DNA of 64,000 bases from an uncultured Myxococcaceae bacterium (GTDB lineage: Bacteria; Myxococcota_A; Polyangia; Polyangiales; Ga0077539). The stretch lies in assembly GCA_945952225.1 (NCBI GenBank), contig CAMFHP010000016.1, forward strand, positions 1 to 64,000. Reading direction: 5' to 3'. Made by a program: the position numbers and the translations under genes. Positions 45,257-53,423 of the stretch are shown here, in pieces (positions within the stretch are counted from its first letter, which is position 1; the number at the start of each line of letters is the position of its first letter). Under the pieces are notes generated by a model. The model saw only the letters and a program-made list of their open reading frames with translations. It was not told where the DNA came from and did not search any database.

Positions 45257-46071
45257 TGGCGACGGCGTTCCTCCGCGAAGCGCGCGCGCGCTGGGTCGAC
45301 GCTCCGTACCCCATGGTGGTCGAACACCGCCCGGGTCACGCGGAGCACATCTGCCCGGCGCCCTCGCTCTGGATGGGGGGACGCGCCGTCGCCGAGGCGC
45401 TCCGCGCGGCGGGCCTCGGGCCGGGCCACCGCGTGCGCCACACGGGCGACACGGCCATCGGGTTCGTGCACACGCTCGTGGGCGCGCTCCGCGTGGGCGC
45501 CACCTTCGTCGCCGCCGACGCGCCGGACGGCCCTCCGCACGCGACCGTGGGCGACGACCTCTCCCTCACCCTCGACCGCGCGCCGTCGATGGGTGATCCC
45601 GCTCGACGGCTCTGCGCGCTCGACGCCGACGGCGCCCCCGTGGCCCTCGACGGCGACGCGCTCGATGCCCTCGCCGACGACGCCGCGGCGCTCTACAGCC
45701 CCCACACGCGCATCGAGGCCCGCGGCGCGTGGGGTGAGCTCCTGTGGCTGGCCGTCGACGTGCTCGGTCCGCTGCGCGCGCGGGCCGAGCTGCACCGCGC
45801 CCGCGACGGGGCCTGGCAGACCGCGTCGTGCGGACACCCCGAGGTGTTCACCGCGTCGGTGCCGCCCCGACGCGAGGGAGACGCCCGCAGCGCGGTGACC
45901 GCCGTGCTCGCCCGCGGCGCGCGCACCGACACCGAGGGCGCCGCCGTCGTCGCGGTGCACCTCGATGGCGACGGACGACTGCGCGCGCACGGACACCCCG
46001 CGTTCGATGCCCTCACCGGCGCGCGACGACTCGAAGCAACCCCGACCCCGACGACGGATGGACCGCGATGA
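45256..46071 (+). CDS. Shortened AMP-ligase-like protein
   Basis: A 271-residue protein. Its N-terminal part (GGRAVAEALRAAGLGPGHRV, then GFVHTLVGALRVGATFVAADAP) looks like the beginning of acyl-CoA synthetases and 4-coumarate ligases. The ATP-binding SGTTG loop and the C-terminal subdomain are missing, so adenylation is unlikely. It may be a ligand-binding remnant. Its place next to a PYP gene is suggestive because PYP needs p-coumaroyl-CoA, but the link is inference. It overlaps both neighbours (TGATG at 45254 and ATGA at 46068), so it is translated with them. Confidence 0.5.
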   Translation: MATAFLREARARWVDAPYPMVVEHRPGHAEHICPAPSLWMGGRAVAEALRAAGLGPGHRVRHTGDTAIGFVHTLVGALRVGATFVAADAPDGPPHATVGDDLSLTLDRAPSMGDPARRLCALDADGAPVALDGDALDALADDAAALYSPHTRIEARGAWGELLWLAVDVLGPLRARAELHRARDGAWQTASCGHPEVFTASVPPRREGDARSAVTAVLARGARTDTEGAAVVAVHLDGDGRLRAHGHPAFDALTGARRLEATPTPTTDGPR

Positions 46072-47957
46072 GCCAGGTGACCCCGACCCCCAACGCCTCC
46101 CACGAGGGCGACGACGAACAGAGCGCCCTGCTGGAGTTCATCTACCTCAGCCCCTTCGCGCTCGCGCGCATCGACGGCACCGGCGCCATCGAGATGATGA
46201 ACGCCGTGGGCGCGCAGCTCCTCATGGAGTTCGCCCTCGACCCGTGCCTCACGAACCTCTTCGACGTGTTCGATCCCTTCGCGCCCGAGCTCCGGCGCAT
46301 GGCCGAGGCGTTCACCGAGGAGCGCGGACCCATCTGCGACGGCTACCGCGTGGCCGTGCCCGACACGATGCGCGACGTGCCCATGGTGCTCGCCGTGACG
46401 CTTCTGAAGCTCAACCCGAAGCGGATCATGGTGGCCATCAACGACATCTCGAAGCTCGAAGCGGCGAACCGCGCGCGGGGCGTGCTGCTCGACAACGTGT
46501 CCGATGGGCTCGTCACGCTCGACGCCCAGGGACACATGGCCGGCGAGTGCTCCGCGGCCCTCGTGCGATGGCTCGGACGCCCCACGGAAGGCACCGCGTT
46601 CTGGGACTACGTGCACGACGCCGATCCGCGCTTCGCCGTGAGCTTCGAGGGCGCGTGGGAGCAGCTCCGCGAGGGCTTCCTCCCCCTGGAGCTGTGCATC
46701 GAGCAGCTCCCGCATCGCATCCACACGGCCGAGCGTCCGCTGGGCGTCACGTACACCCCGCTGCTGGTGAACGGCGAGCTCACGAGCGTGATGGTGGTGC
46801 TCCGTGACATCACCTCCGAGCTCGAACGCGAGCGGCTGGAGAGCGAGCAGCGCGACCTCCTCGCGGCCCTCAACCGCATGAGCACCGACCGCCAGGGCTT
46901 TCAAGACTTCGTGGCCGAGTCGACGCGCCTCGTCGAGTCGGTGATCGAAGGCCGCGGAAGCACCACGCAGCTCGCCCGCGACGTGCACACCCTCAAGGGC
47001 AACTCGGGGATCTACGGGCTCACCTCGGTCTCGCAGCTCTGCCACCAGATCGAGGATCACCTCCGCGATCAGGGCGGGGTGATGGGCGACGAGGACCGCG
47101 CCGAGCTCCGCGAGCGCTGGCAGGCGTTCTCCGGTCGGCTCCAGACGCTCCTCGGCGACACGCGCGAGCAGGCCATCACCCTGCGCCACGAGGAGTACGA
47201 GGCCCTCGTTCGCGCCGTGCGCCGCGGCACCTCGCACGAGCGCCTCGCGCGCATGCTCTCGCGCATCGAGCTCACCCCCGTGGGCCCGCGCCTCGAACGC
47301 TTCGCGGCCCAGATCCGCGACCTCGCCACGCGGCTCGAAAAAGCCCCCGTCGAGGTGGTGATCGAAGGCGCCCATGTGCTCCACGACGGCGCGCGGTTCA
47401 CGGCCTTCTGGTCGGCCTTCGCCCACGCGGTGCGCAACGCCGTCGACCACGGCATCGAGACGCCCGACCAGCGCGCGGCCCTCGGCAAGGGACCCGCGCA
47501 GATCCACATCGCGGCGGAGTCGTCGGCGCGGGGCCTGGTGATCACCATCAGCGACAACGGCCGGGGCATCGCGTGGGATCGCGTGGCGAAGCGCGCGGCC
47601 GAGCACGGGCTCCCGTCGCACTCGAAGCGCGACCTCGTCGAGGCCCTCTTCACCGACGGACTCTCCACCGCGGAGGCCGTCACCGACGTGTCGGGACGCG
47701 GCGTGGGCATGGGCGCCCTGCGCGCCGCGTGCAGCGCCCTCGGCGGCACGGTCACCGTGTTCTCACGGCCCGGGCGGGGAACCACCTTCCGCTTCGTACT
47801 CCCCGCGGCGGCCGCGCCGTCGCCGAAGCCGCGCGCGACGACGGCGAGCGTGCGCACGGCGAATGCGAGCGTGCGTACGCCGACCCCTGCGCGCCACGTC
47901 CACCACCGTCACACCGTGCGTGTCGGTGCCATGCCCTCGGAACCACCCACCCACTGA
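46068..47957 (+). CDS. PAS-PAS-Hpt-HATPase sensor kinase, CheA type
   Basis: A 629-residue histidine kinase. Two PAS-like domains (about 18-128 and 130-250) precede an Hpt domain with the phosphorylatable His307 in ARDVHTLKGNSG, as in CheA. A short linker leads to a CheA-type HATPase: N-box HAVRNAVDHGIET (452-464), G1 SDNGRGI and G2 DVSGRGVGM. No P5/CheW domain follows; the chain ends in a basic Thr/Arg/His tail. It should autophosphorylate and pass phosphate to a response regulator that is not in this cluster. It overlaps the upstream gene by ATGA. Confidence 0.85.
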   Translation: MSQVTPTPNASHEGDDEQSALLEFIYLSPFALARIDGTGAIEMMNAVGAQLLMEFALDPCLTNLFDVFDPFAPELRRMAEAFTEERGPICDGYRVAVPDTMRDVPMVLAVTLLKLNPKRIMVAINDISKLEAANRARGVLLDNVSDGLVTLDAQGHMAGECSAALVRWLGRPTEGTAFWDYVHDADPRFAVSFEGAWEQLREGFLPLELCIEQLPHRIHTAERPLGVTYTPLLVNGELTSVMVVLRDITSELERERLESEQRDLLAALNRMSTDRQGFQDFVAESTRLVESVIEGRGSTTQLARDVHTLKGNSGIYGLTSVSQLCHQIEDHLRDQGGVMGDEDRAELRERWQAFSGRLQTLLGDTREQAITLRHEEYEALVRAVRRGTSHERLARMLSRIELTPVGPRLERFAAQIRDLATRLEKAPVEVVIEGAHVLHDGARFTAFWSAFAHAVRNAVDHGIETPDQRAALGKGPAQIHIAAESSARGLVITISDNGRGIAWDRVAKRAAEHGLPSHSKRDLVEALFTDGLSTAEAVTDVSGRGVGMGALRAACSALGGTVTVFSRPGRGTTFRFVLPAAAAPSPKPRATTASVRTANASVRTPTPARHVHHRHTVRVGAMPSEPPTH

Positions 47958-47984
47958 CGCCGAACGACCGCAGAGGATCCTCCC

Positions 47985-48713
47985 ATGACCCTTCCCCTCC
48001 GTGCCCCGGCGGCCTCCGCCGAGCGCAGCAGCTTCGACAACCCCGGCGACGTGCGCGCCGTGACCCTCGCGCTGGAGCTCATTCGCATCGTCTCCGAGCG
48101 CACGCAGCTTCCGCCCGGCGCCTTCGCCGCGGCGAACGACACCACCGTCGCGCAGGGCGACCGCGAGCTCCTCCAACGGCAGCTTGGCATGAGCGACGCG
48201 CGGTCGATCATCGCGCGGGTGCAGGGACTCGAAGCGCAGCTCACCGCCGCCCGCGCCACGCCGCGCGCCGAGCTCGCCCGCGCCGAGGCCACCATCGAGA
48301 GCCTCACCGAGCAGCTCCACGCGCTCTACCGCGAGCGCGAGCTGCTGGAGCGGAGCTTCGGGGCCGCCGACGCCGAGCCCATCGCCGCGCGGGTGCTGGA
48401 GCGCGAGCAGGCCTACATCGACCAGCTCCACGACGTGTACCGCGAGCGCGAGGAGCTCGCGTCGCTGATCGGCACCGATTCGCCCGCGGAGGTGATCCGC
48501 CGCGAGCGCGAGACCGTGGAGAACCTCACCGAGCAGCTCCACACGATCTACGAGGAGCGCGAGCGCGAGGCGCACCCCGGCGGCGCCCAGGCCGACCGTC
48601 TCGTCGACCAGCTCCACGCCCTCTACGTCGACCTCGCGGCGCCGCACGACACGCCGCCCACCGAGACGCGCAGCGCGCTCGACGAGATCCGCCAGCGCTT
48701 CTTCCGTTACTGA
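47985..48713 (+). CDS. Coiled-coil protein with EQLHxxYxERExL repeats
   Basis: A 242-residue all-helical protein that I do not recognise. The middle carries four related units: TEQLHALYRERELL, IDQLHDVYREREEL, TEQLHTIYEERERE and VDQLHALYVDL. The first three are followed by charged linkers, two with a short SFGAADAEPI/LIGTDSPAEVI-type segment. This looks like a repeated helix-turn that could stack or bind a partner. It starts 27 bases after the kinase stop and ends 24 bases before the giant HDOD gene, so it belongs to the sensory operon. Confidence 0.6.
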   Translation: MTLPLRAPAASAERSSFDNPGDVRAVTLALELIRIVSERTQLPPGAFAAANDTTVAQGDRELLQRQLGMSDARSIIARVQGLEAQLTAARATPRAELARAEATIESLTEQLHALYRERELLERSFGAADAEPIAARVLEREQAYIDQLHDVYREREELASLIGTDSPAEVIRRERETVENLTEQLHTIYEEREREAHPGGAQADRLVDQLHALYVDLAAPHDTPPTETRSALDEIRQRFFRY

Positions 48714-48737
48714 CCCCAGAAGGGGGCTCTGCCGCGC

Positions 48738-51700
48738 ATGGTCACACCCGCCGCCGTCGCCGTTCCGTCCACCGAGCGTGACGCCCTCGCGCGCGCCGCC
48801 GGACGCGCCGCCGCCCGACGCGTGCAGCGCGCGGGGCTCCCCCTCGACCCCGCGGTCGCCCGCGACGCCCTCACCTGCGCCGACGACGCCCTCGCCCGCA
48901 CCGTGGCGCGCTGCCCGGCCTACACCGCCCTCGCGCTCCAGCTCGCGGCGCGCGTGCATCCGCACCGACCCTGCGCGTGCGCCGACGACGTGGTGCGCCT
49001 CCTCGGAGCTGCCCCCGTGCGCGCCCTCGCCGAGCTCTCGCCCGCGTGGCCCGCCGACGCGCTGCGCCTCGCGACGCTCACACACCGCGCCCGCACGGTG
49101 TCGGCCCTCGCCCGCGCCTTTGCGCCCGCCGCCGGACTCGACCCCGACGTGGCCGCCACCGCGGGCCTCCTCGTCGACATCGGAACGCTCGCCCTCGCCG
49201 TCGCGGGCGACGCCGACGACCTCGCGCGCCTCGACGCCCTCGGGGCTTCACGCGCCGACCTGGCCCGCGCCGAACTGCTCGCCACGGGCACCGACCACCT
49301 CGCGCTGGGCGCGTGGCTCCTCGCCGCATGGACGCTCCCTCCGCCCTTCGCCCCGGTGCTCCTCGCGCTGCGCGCGGGCGCGCCGGTTCCCGACGACGAC
49401 GCCACCGCGCGCCTCGTGGCCCTGCTCGACGGGGCCGACGCCCGCTACGCCCACGCCCTCCGATCGCCCGACGGCGCGCACGACCTCGCGCGCCTCACCG
49501 GCAGCCTCCGCCCCGCGCCGCCCACGGAGTCCACGATGCCCAGCGCACCCTCTCTCGCGGCGCCCGTCGCCGACGAGGCCGCGACCCTCGCCGCCAACGA
49601 CGACACGCCCGTCGCCGTCGCCAACGACTGCGCGCCCGCCGCCCCCACGGAAGCGCCCGCCGCGGTCGTCGAAGAGGCGCCCGCAGAGGTCGTCGAAGAG
49701 GCGCCCGCAGCGGTCGTCGAGGAGGCACCCGCAGCGGTCGTCGAGGAGACGGTTGCGGTCGTCGAAGAAGCTGTGCCCCCGGTCGTCGAAGAGGCGCCCG
49801 CAGAGGTCGTCGAGGAGCCCATCGCAGTCGTCGAAGAGGCGCCCGCAGCGGTCGTCGAGGAGCCCGTCGCAGTCGTCGAAGAGGCACCCGCAACCGTCGT
49901 CGAAGAAGCTGTGCCCGCGGTCGTCGAGGAGCCCGTCGCGGTCGTCGAAGAGGCACCCGCAGCGGTCGTCGAAGAAGCTGTGCCCGCGGTCGTCGAGGAG
50001 CCCGTCGCGGTCGTCGAAGAGGCACCCGCAGCGGTCGTCGAAGAAGCTGTGCCCGCGGTCGTCGAGGACGTTGCAGCCGTCGTCGCAGAAGAAGTGCCTG
50101 CGGTCGTCGACGCGGCGCCCGTCGAGGCTGTCGACGAAGCGCCCGCCGCGGTGATCGAGACGCCCGCGGTGGTCGCCGAACCCGCCGATGCGCGCATGGC
50201 GTCGATGCTCGCGGCCTTCGAAGCGCAGATGGAAGCCGCGCGCGCGCAGATCGCCACGCTGGCTGCACGGCTCGCGGCGCTGGAGGTTCCCGCATCCGTC
50301 GCGGTGGCCCCTGCGGAGGAGCCCCCGGCGCCGACGGACGACGCCACGCCCGCGCCCGTCGAGGCCCTCGACGCCACGCCCGCGGCCACGGAAACGGCAG
50401 ACCTCACCTCGGGAGACGAGACGGTCGACGCCATCGGGACCGAAACCGCGTCAGACGACACCACGGGCGAGCCCATCGGGACCGAAATCGCGTCCAGCGG
50501 GGACATCGGCGAACCCATCGGGACCGAAACCGCGTCCAGCGGGGACACCAGCGAACCAATCGGGACCGAAACCGCGTCCAGCGGGGACACCGTCGAACCA
50601 ATCGGAACCGAAACCGTGTCCAACGGGGACACGAGCGACGATTCCACCACGTCGGACACCTCCAACGGGGACACGGACGCGAGCTCCACGGCTGTAGTCC
50701 CTCCAATCGGGGACGCAGAACCCCAACTCGCGGCTTCCGACAGCCCCATCGGGGACACGAAGGCGGACGAACCCGATCCGATCGGGGACATCGGGGTCTC
50801 CGCGCAGGACGAACCCGATCCGATCGGGGACATCGGGGCCCCGTCACGAGAAAATTCTCAAGAAGAGACGGTGGAGGGGCTCTCGGAGTCGGTCGAATCC
50901 GCCCCGGCGGCCCCCCAGGAGGTTCTCGACGGAGGCGTGACCGCGCCGTGTGACCCGTCGTCCGTGGCCGTCGAGGCCGCGCCCGCGCCCGACGACGCAC
51001 CGGCGCCCGACGAGGCCTCCGAAGCGCCCCTCGCGACGGCCCCGGAGTCGCCCGCCGAGCCGTCGATCCCCTCGCTCACCCGCGCGGAGCTCGACGCCGC
51101 CCTCGCGCAGCACGCCGACGCGCTCTCGTCGATCGTGGGCGCCCCCGCAGAGCGCCTCCTCGACGCCGTGGGCGAGCAGCTCCGCGCGATCACCGCGGAC
51201 CAGGCCGCGCACGCCGACGCGCTCCACGCGCGCATCGCCGACGCCGCGCAGGAGGTCACCGAGCGCACGCTCACGGCCCTCGCCGACACGCCCGAGCAGA
51301 CCGCCGACCGCGTCGTCTCGCAGCTCTCGCTGCGCCTCGCGAACGCCACGAGCCACGCCACCGCCGACCGTGTGACCGCCGCCCTCGACACGCGCCTCGA
51401 CGCGCTCCGTGACGAGGGACTCTCGCGCCTGCTCGACGGACTGCGCCCCGCCCTCGACGAGCACGGCGCCGTCACCGCGCAGGCCGTGGTCGACGCGCTG
51501 AGCACGCGCCTCGATGACCTCGCGCCCTCGCTCGATGCGATTCCTCCTGCGCTCGACGCCGTGTCGTCGCGCACCGCCGACGCGCTGACCCCGCGCCTCG
51601 ACGCGCTCGCCGCGCAGCTCACCGCGCTCACGCCGCGCTCACGTCGCGCCTCGACGCCGTGCCCGCCGACGCCGCGGAGCGCACCGCGGCGGTGCTCTCT

Positions 51701-51746
51701 CCCCGCCTCGACAACGCCACCCACGGGGCCGCCGACCGCGTGGTGA
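48738..51746 (+). CDS. HDOD-repeat protein, N-terminal part (frameshifted giant gene)
   Basis: A 1002-codon frame. Residues 1-235 form a divergent HDOD domain: DDVVRLLGAAPVRALAE, AATAGLLVDIGTLAL and DHLALGAWLLAAW match its helices. Next is low-complexity sequence: VVEEAPA repeats (about 300-450), a short coiled coil (about 490-520), and PIGTETASSGDT repeats (about 575-635). From about residue 780 comes a helical region with repeated RLDAL/TADRV units. The last 35 codons read out of register because a base is missing near 51635. The natural protein almost certainly continues into the 51659-53386 frame, giving about 1549 residues. Confidence 0.65.
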   Translation: MVTPAAVAVPSTERDALARAAGRAAARRVQRAGLPLDPAVARDALTCADDALARTVARCPAYTALALQLAARVHPHRPCACADDVVRLLGAAPVRALAELSPAWPADALRLATLTHRARTVSALARAFAPAAGLDPDVAATAGLLVDIGTLALAVAGDADDLARLDALGASRADLARAELLATGTDHLALGAWLLAAWTLPPPFAPVLLALRAGAPVPDDDATARLVALLDGADARYAHALRSPDGAHDLARLTGSLRPAPPTESTMPSAPSLAAPVADEAATLAANDDTPVAVANDCAPAAPTEAPAAVVEEAPAEVVEEAPAAVVEEAPAAVVEETVAVVEEAVPPVVEEAPAEVVEEPIAVVEEAPAAVVEEPVAVVEEAPATVVEEAVPAVVEEPVAVVEEAPAAVVEEAVPAVVEEPVAVVEEAPAAVVEEAVPAVVEDVAAVVAEEVPAVVDAAPVEAVDEAPAAVIETPAVVAEPADARMASMLAAFEAQMEAARAQIATLAARLAALEVPASVAVAPAEEPPAPTDDATPAPVEALDATPAATETADLTSGDETVDAIGTETASDDTTGEPIGTEIASSGDIGEPIGTETASSGDTSEPIGTETASSGDTVEPIGTETVSNGDTSDDSTTSDTSNGDTDASSTAVVPPIGDAEPQLAASDSPIGDTKADEPDPIGDIGVSAQDEPDPIGDIGAPSRENSQEETVEGLSESVESAPAAPQEVLDGGVTAPCDPSSVAVEAAPAPDDAPAPDEASEAPLATAPESPAEPSIPSLTRAELDAALAQHADALSSIVGAPAERLLDAVGEQLRAITADQAAHADALHARIADAAQEVTERTLTALADTPEQTADRVVSQLSLRLANATSHATADRVTAALDTRLDALRDEGLSRLLDGLRPALDEHGAVTAQAVVDALSTRLDDLAPSLDAIPPALDAVSSRTADALTPRLDALAAQLTALTPRSRRASTPCPPTPRSAPRRCSLPASTTPPTGPPTAW
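49884..50068 (+). repeat. 69-bp tandem repeat
   Basis: A 69-bp unit occurs at 49884-49952 and 49953-50021, followed by a partial copy from 50022. The units are nearly identical in DNA and encode APAAVVEEAVPAVVEEPVAVVEE-type sequence (23 residues). Shorter relatives extend back to about 49660. The near identity points to recent slippage or unequal crossing-over. Confidence 0.8.
50472..50639 (+). repeat. 42-bp tandem repeat (four units)
   Basis: Four 42-bp units encode PIGTETASSGDTxE (14 residues). The glycine codons are mostly GGG and the threonine codons mixed, unlike the flanking sequence, where GGC and ACC dominate. Looser PIGDxG units (DEPDPIGDIG) continue to about 50845. Confidence 0.8.
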
Positions 51747-53386
51747 AGTCGCTCGGAACGCTCGTCGCGCAGCGCACCGCCTCGAGCGCCGAGCGGGTGG
51801 AGGCGGCGATGCGCACGCGGCTCGACGCGCTCCAGGCCGCGCTGCCCGAGGCGCCCGCGGAGCCCGACGCGCGCCTCGACGCCGTGGTGGCCTCGGTGGA
51901 GCACCGGCTCTCGTCGCAGCTCTCGACCACAGAGCGCCGCCACACGGGAACGCTCGCCGCCACGGAGCAGCGCCTCCTCTCGGCGGTCTCGTCGGCGGAG
52001 CGCCGTCTGGTCTCGTCGCTCTCGGCCGCGGAGCATCACCTCGCCACGCTCGCCCACGCGCCGCCGCGCGAGGCGCCGCCGATGGTCTTCGACGACGGCG
52101 CGGTGTCGGCGCTCGTGTCGCGCGTGGCCGACGAGGTGACCGCGCGCGTGTCGCAGCAGCTCCCGCAGCTCGTGGCCTCGGTGGTGCGTCCGCGGGCGAA
52201 CGACACCGACGCGCTCGCGGCGGCGCTCCTCGCGCGCGTGTCGGGACCGCTCGTGGCCCAGGTGGTCGCGCAGGTGGGCGCGCGCATCGATGCGCTGCGT
52301 CCGCCGCCGCCGCCGAGGCTTCCGCTCGATGGCCTTCCGCGCGCGACGCCCACGGCCGCGCAGCATCGCGCGGTGTCGCGTCCGCCGCCCTTCGTTCCGC
52401 TCTCGTCGGTGCACGCCACGCTGCGCCCGCAGGCCGCGCAGACGCTCGCGCTGAGCTCCCTCGACGACCTCACCGCGTGGGCCACGAGCGACCGCCCGCC
52501 GCCGCCCTCACAGGAGGCCCCCGCCGCGATCAGCACCCCCTCGGAGATCGCCCGCGCGGTGGAGCCCTTCGACGACAGCGATCCCGTCATCGAGATCTTC
52601 GCGCGCGCCGAGGGGGTCTCGTCTCCCGCGGAGCCCGACGACGACGCGCCCGCGATGGTCACGCCCCTTGCGCAGCCCGAGGTCGCGCCCGTCGCGCAGA
52701 CCGAGATCGCCCCCGAGCGCGCGCGCATCACCGTGCCCGGCATGGCGCCCCTCGCGCCCTCGGCGATGGAGCCCGTCGAGCGCGATGCGAACTCCCACGA
52801 TCCGCACGGCGCGGGTCACGGACGCGCGGTGGCCGCCTCCGGTGCGGGCCTCGCGCTCTGTGTGGCCGCGGCCCTCGGCGCAGGACGCTCCACCGCCGCG
52901 GAACGGCCCGCGCCCTCGACGCGTCCCGTGACCGAACCCGCGCACACCACGGACCTCGCGCTCACGGTCCGCGCCACGGCCGACGCGCCTGCACCGACGG
53001 CTGCGCAGCCTCCGCGCGCTGCATCGTCCACGGCGACCGCGCCCGTCACCGAGACGGTCGACCGCGACCACCTGCTGGCCACCGCACGCGCCACGCGCGG
53101 CCCCCTCGCGTCGCGCCGCGCGGCCTGGGATCGCTACCTCGCCGTGGCCCCCGACGACGACGCCGCGATGACCGAGTTCGCGATGGTGCTCACCGAGCTC
53201 ACGCACTTCACCGACGCGCTCCGGCTCGCGCAGCGCGCGGTGGCGGTGAATCCCGCGAACGGTCAGGCCTGGTTCGTGGTGGCCTACTGCCACACGATGC
53301 GCCGCGAGATGCGCGAGGCCCGCGAGGCCCGCGACCGCTGCGAGGCCCTCGGCGGACGCTGGGCCCACGAGTGCCGCTCCATCTGA
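51659..53386 (+). CDS. HDOD-repeat protein, C-terminal part with TM helix and TPR
   Basis: The downstream half of the broken giant gene. The apparent start at 51659 is internal, because the frame continues upstream as ALTSRLDAVPA, in register with the repeats of the first half. The sequence holds more amphipathic repeats (TERRHTGTLAATEQRLL type), a Pro-rich linker, one hydrophobic helix (AVAASGAGLALCVAAALGAG, about residue 398), a Thr/Ala-rich linker and a terminal TPR-like helical pair (DALRLAQRAVAVNPANGQAWFVVAYC). The full protein would have HDOD in the cytoplasm and TPR outside, or the reverse. Confidence 0.6.
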   Translation: MPADAAERTAAVLSPRLDNATHGAADRVVKSLGTLVAQRTASSAERVEAAMRTRLDALQAALPEAPAEPDARLDAVVASVEHRLSSQLSTTERRHTGTLAATEQRLLSAVSSAERRLVSSLSAAEHHLATLAHAPPREAPPMVFDDGAVSALVSRVADEVTARVSQQLPQLVASVVRPRANDTDALAAALLARVSGPLVAQVVAQVGARIDALRPPPPPRLPLDGLPRATPTAAQHRAVSRPPPFVPLSSVHATLRPQAAQTLALSSLDDLTAWATSDRPPPPSQEAPAAISTPSEIARAVEPFDDSDPVIEIFARAEGVSSPAEPDDDAPAMVTPLAQPEVAPVAQTEIAPERARITVPGMAPLAPSAMEPVERDANSHDPHGAGHGRAVAASGAGLALCVAAALGAGRSTAAERPAPSTRPVTEPAHTTDLALTVRATADAPAPTAAQPPRAASSTATAPVTETVDRDHLLATARATRGPLASRRAAWDRYLAVAPDDDAAMTEFAMVLTELTHFTDALRLAQRAVAVNPANGQAWFVVAYCHTMRREMREAREARDRCEALGGRWAHECRSI

Positions 53387-53423
53387 CCGCGACGCGGGCA
53401 CGGGCTGTGCGACCGTCTCGCCG

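Noticed and set aside
49660-50090. Regular repeats that could look like a CRISPR array
   Set aside because: The units are protein-coding, in frame and without unique spacers.
49445-50833. Minus-strand frame rich in Ser/Thr/Ala (462 codons)
   Set aside because: It is the mirror of the tandem repeats in the HDOD gene, with no start signal.
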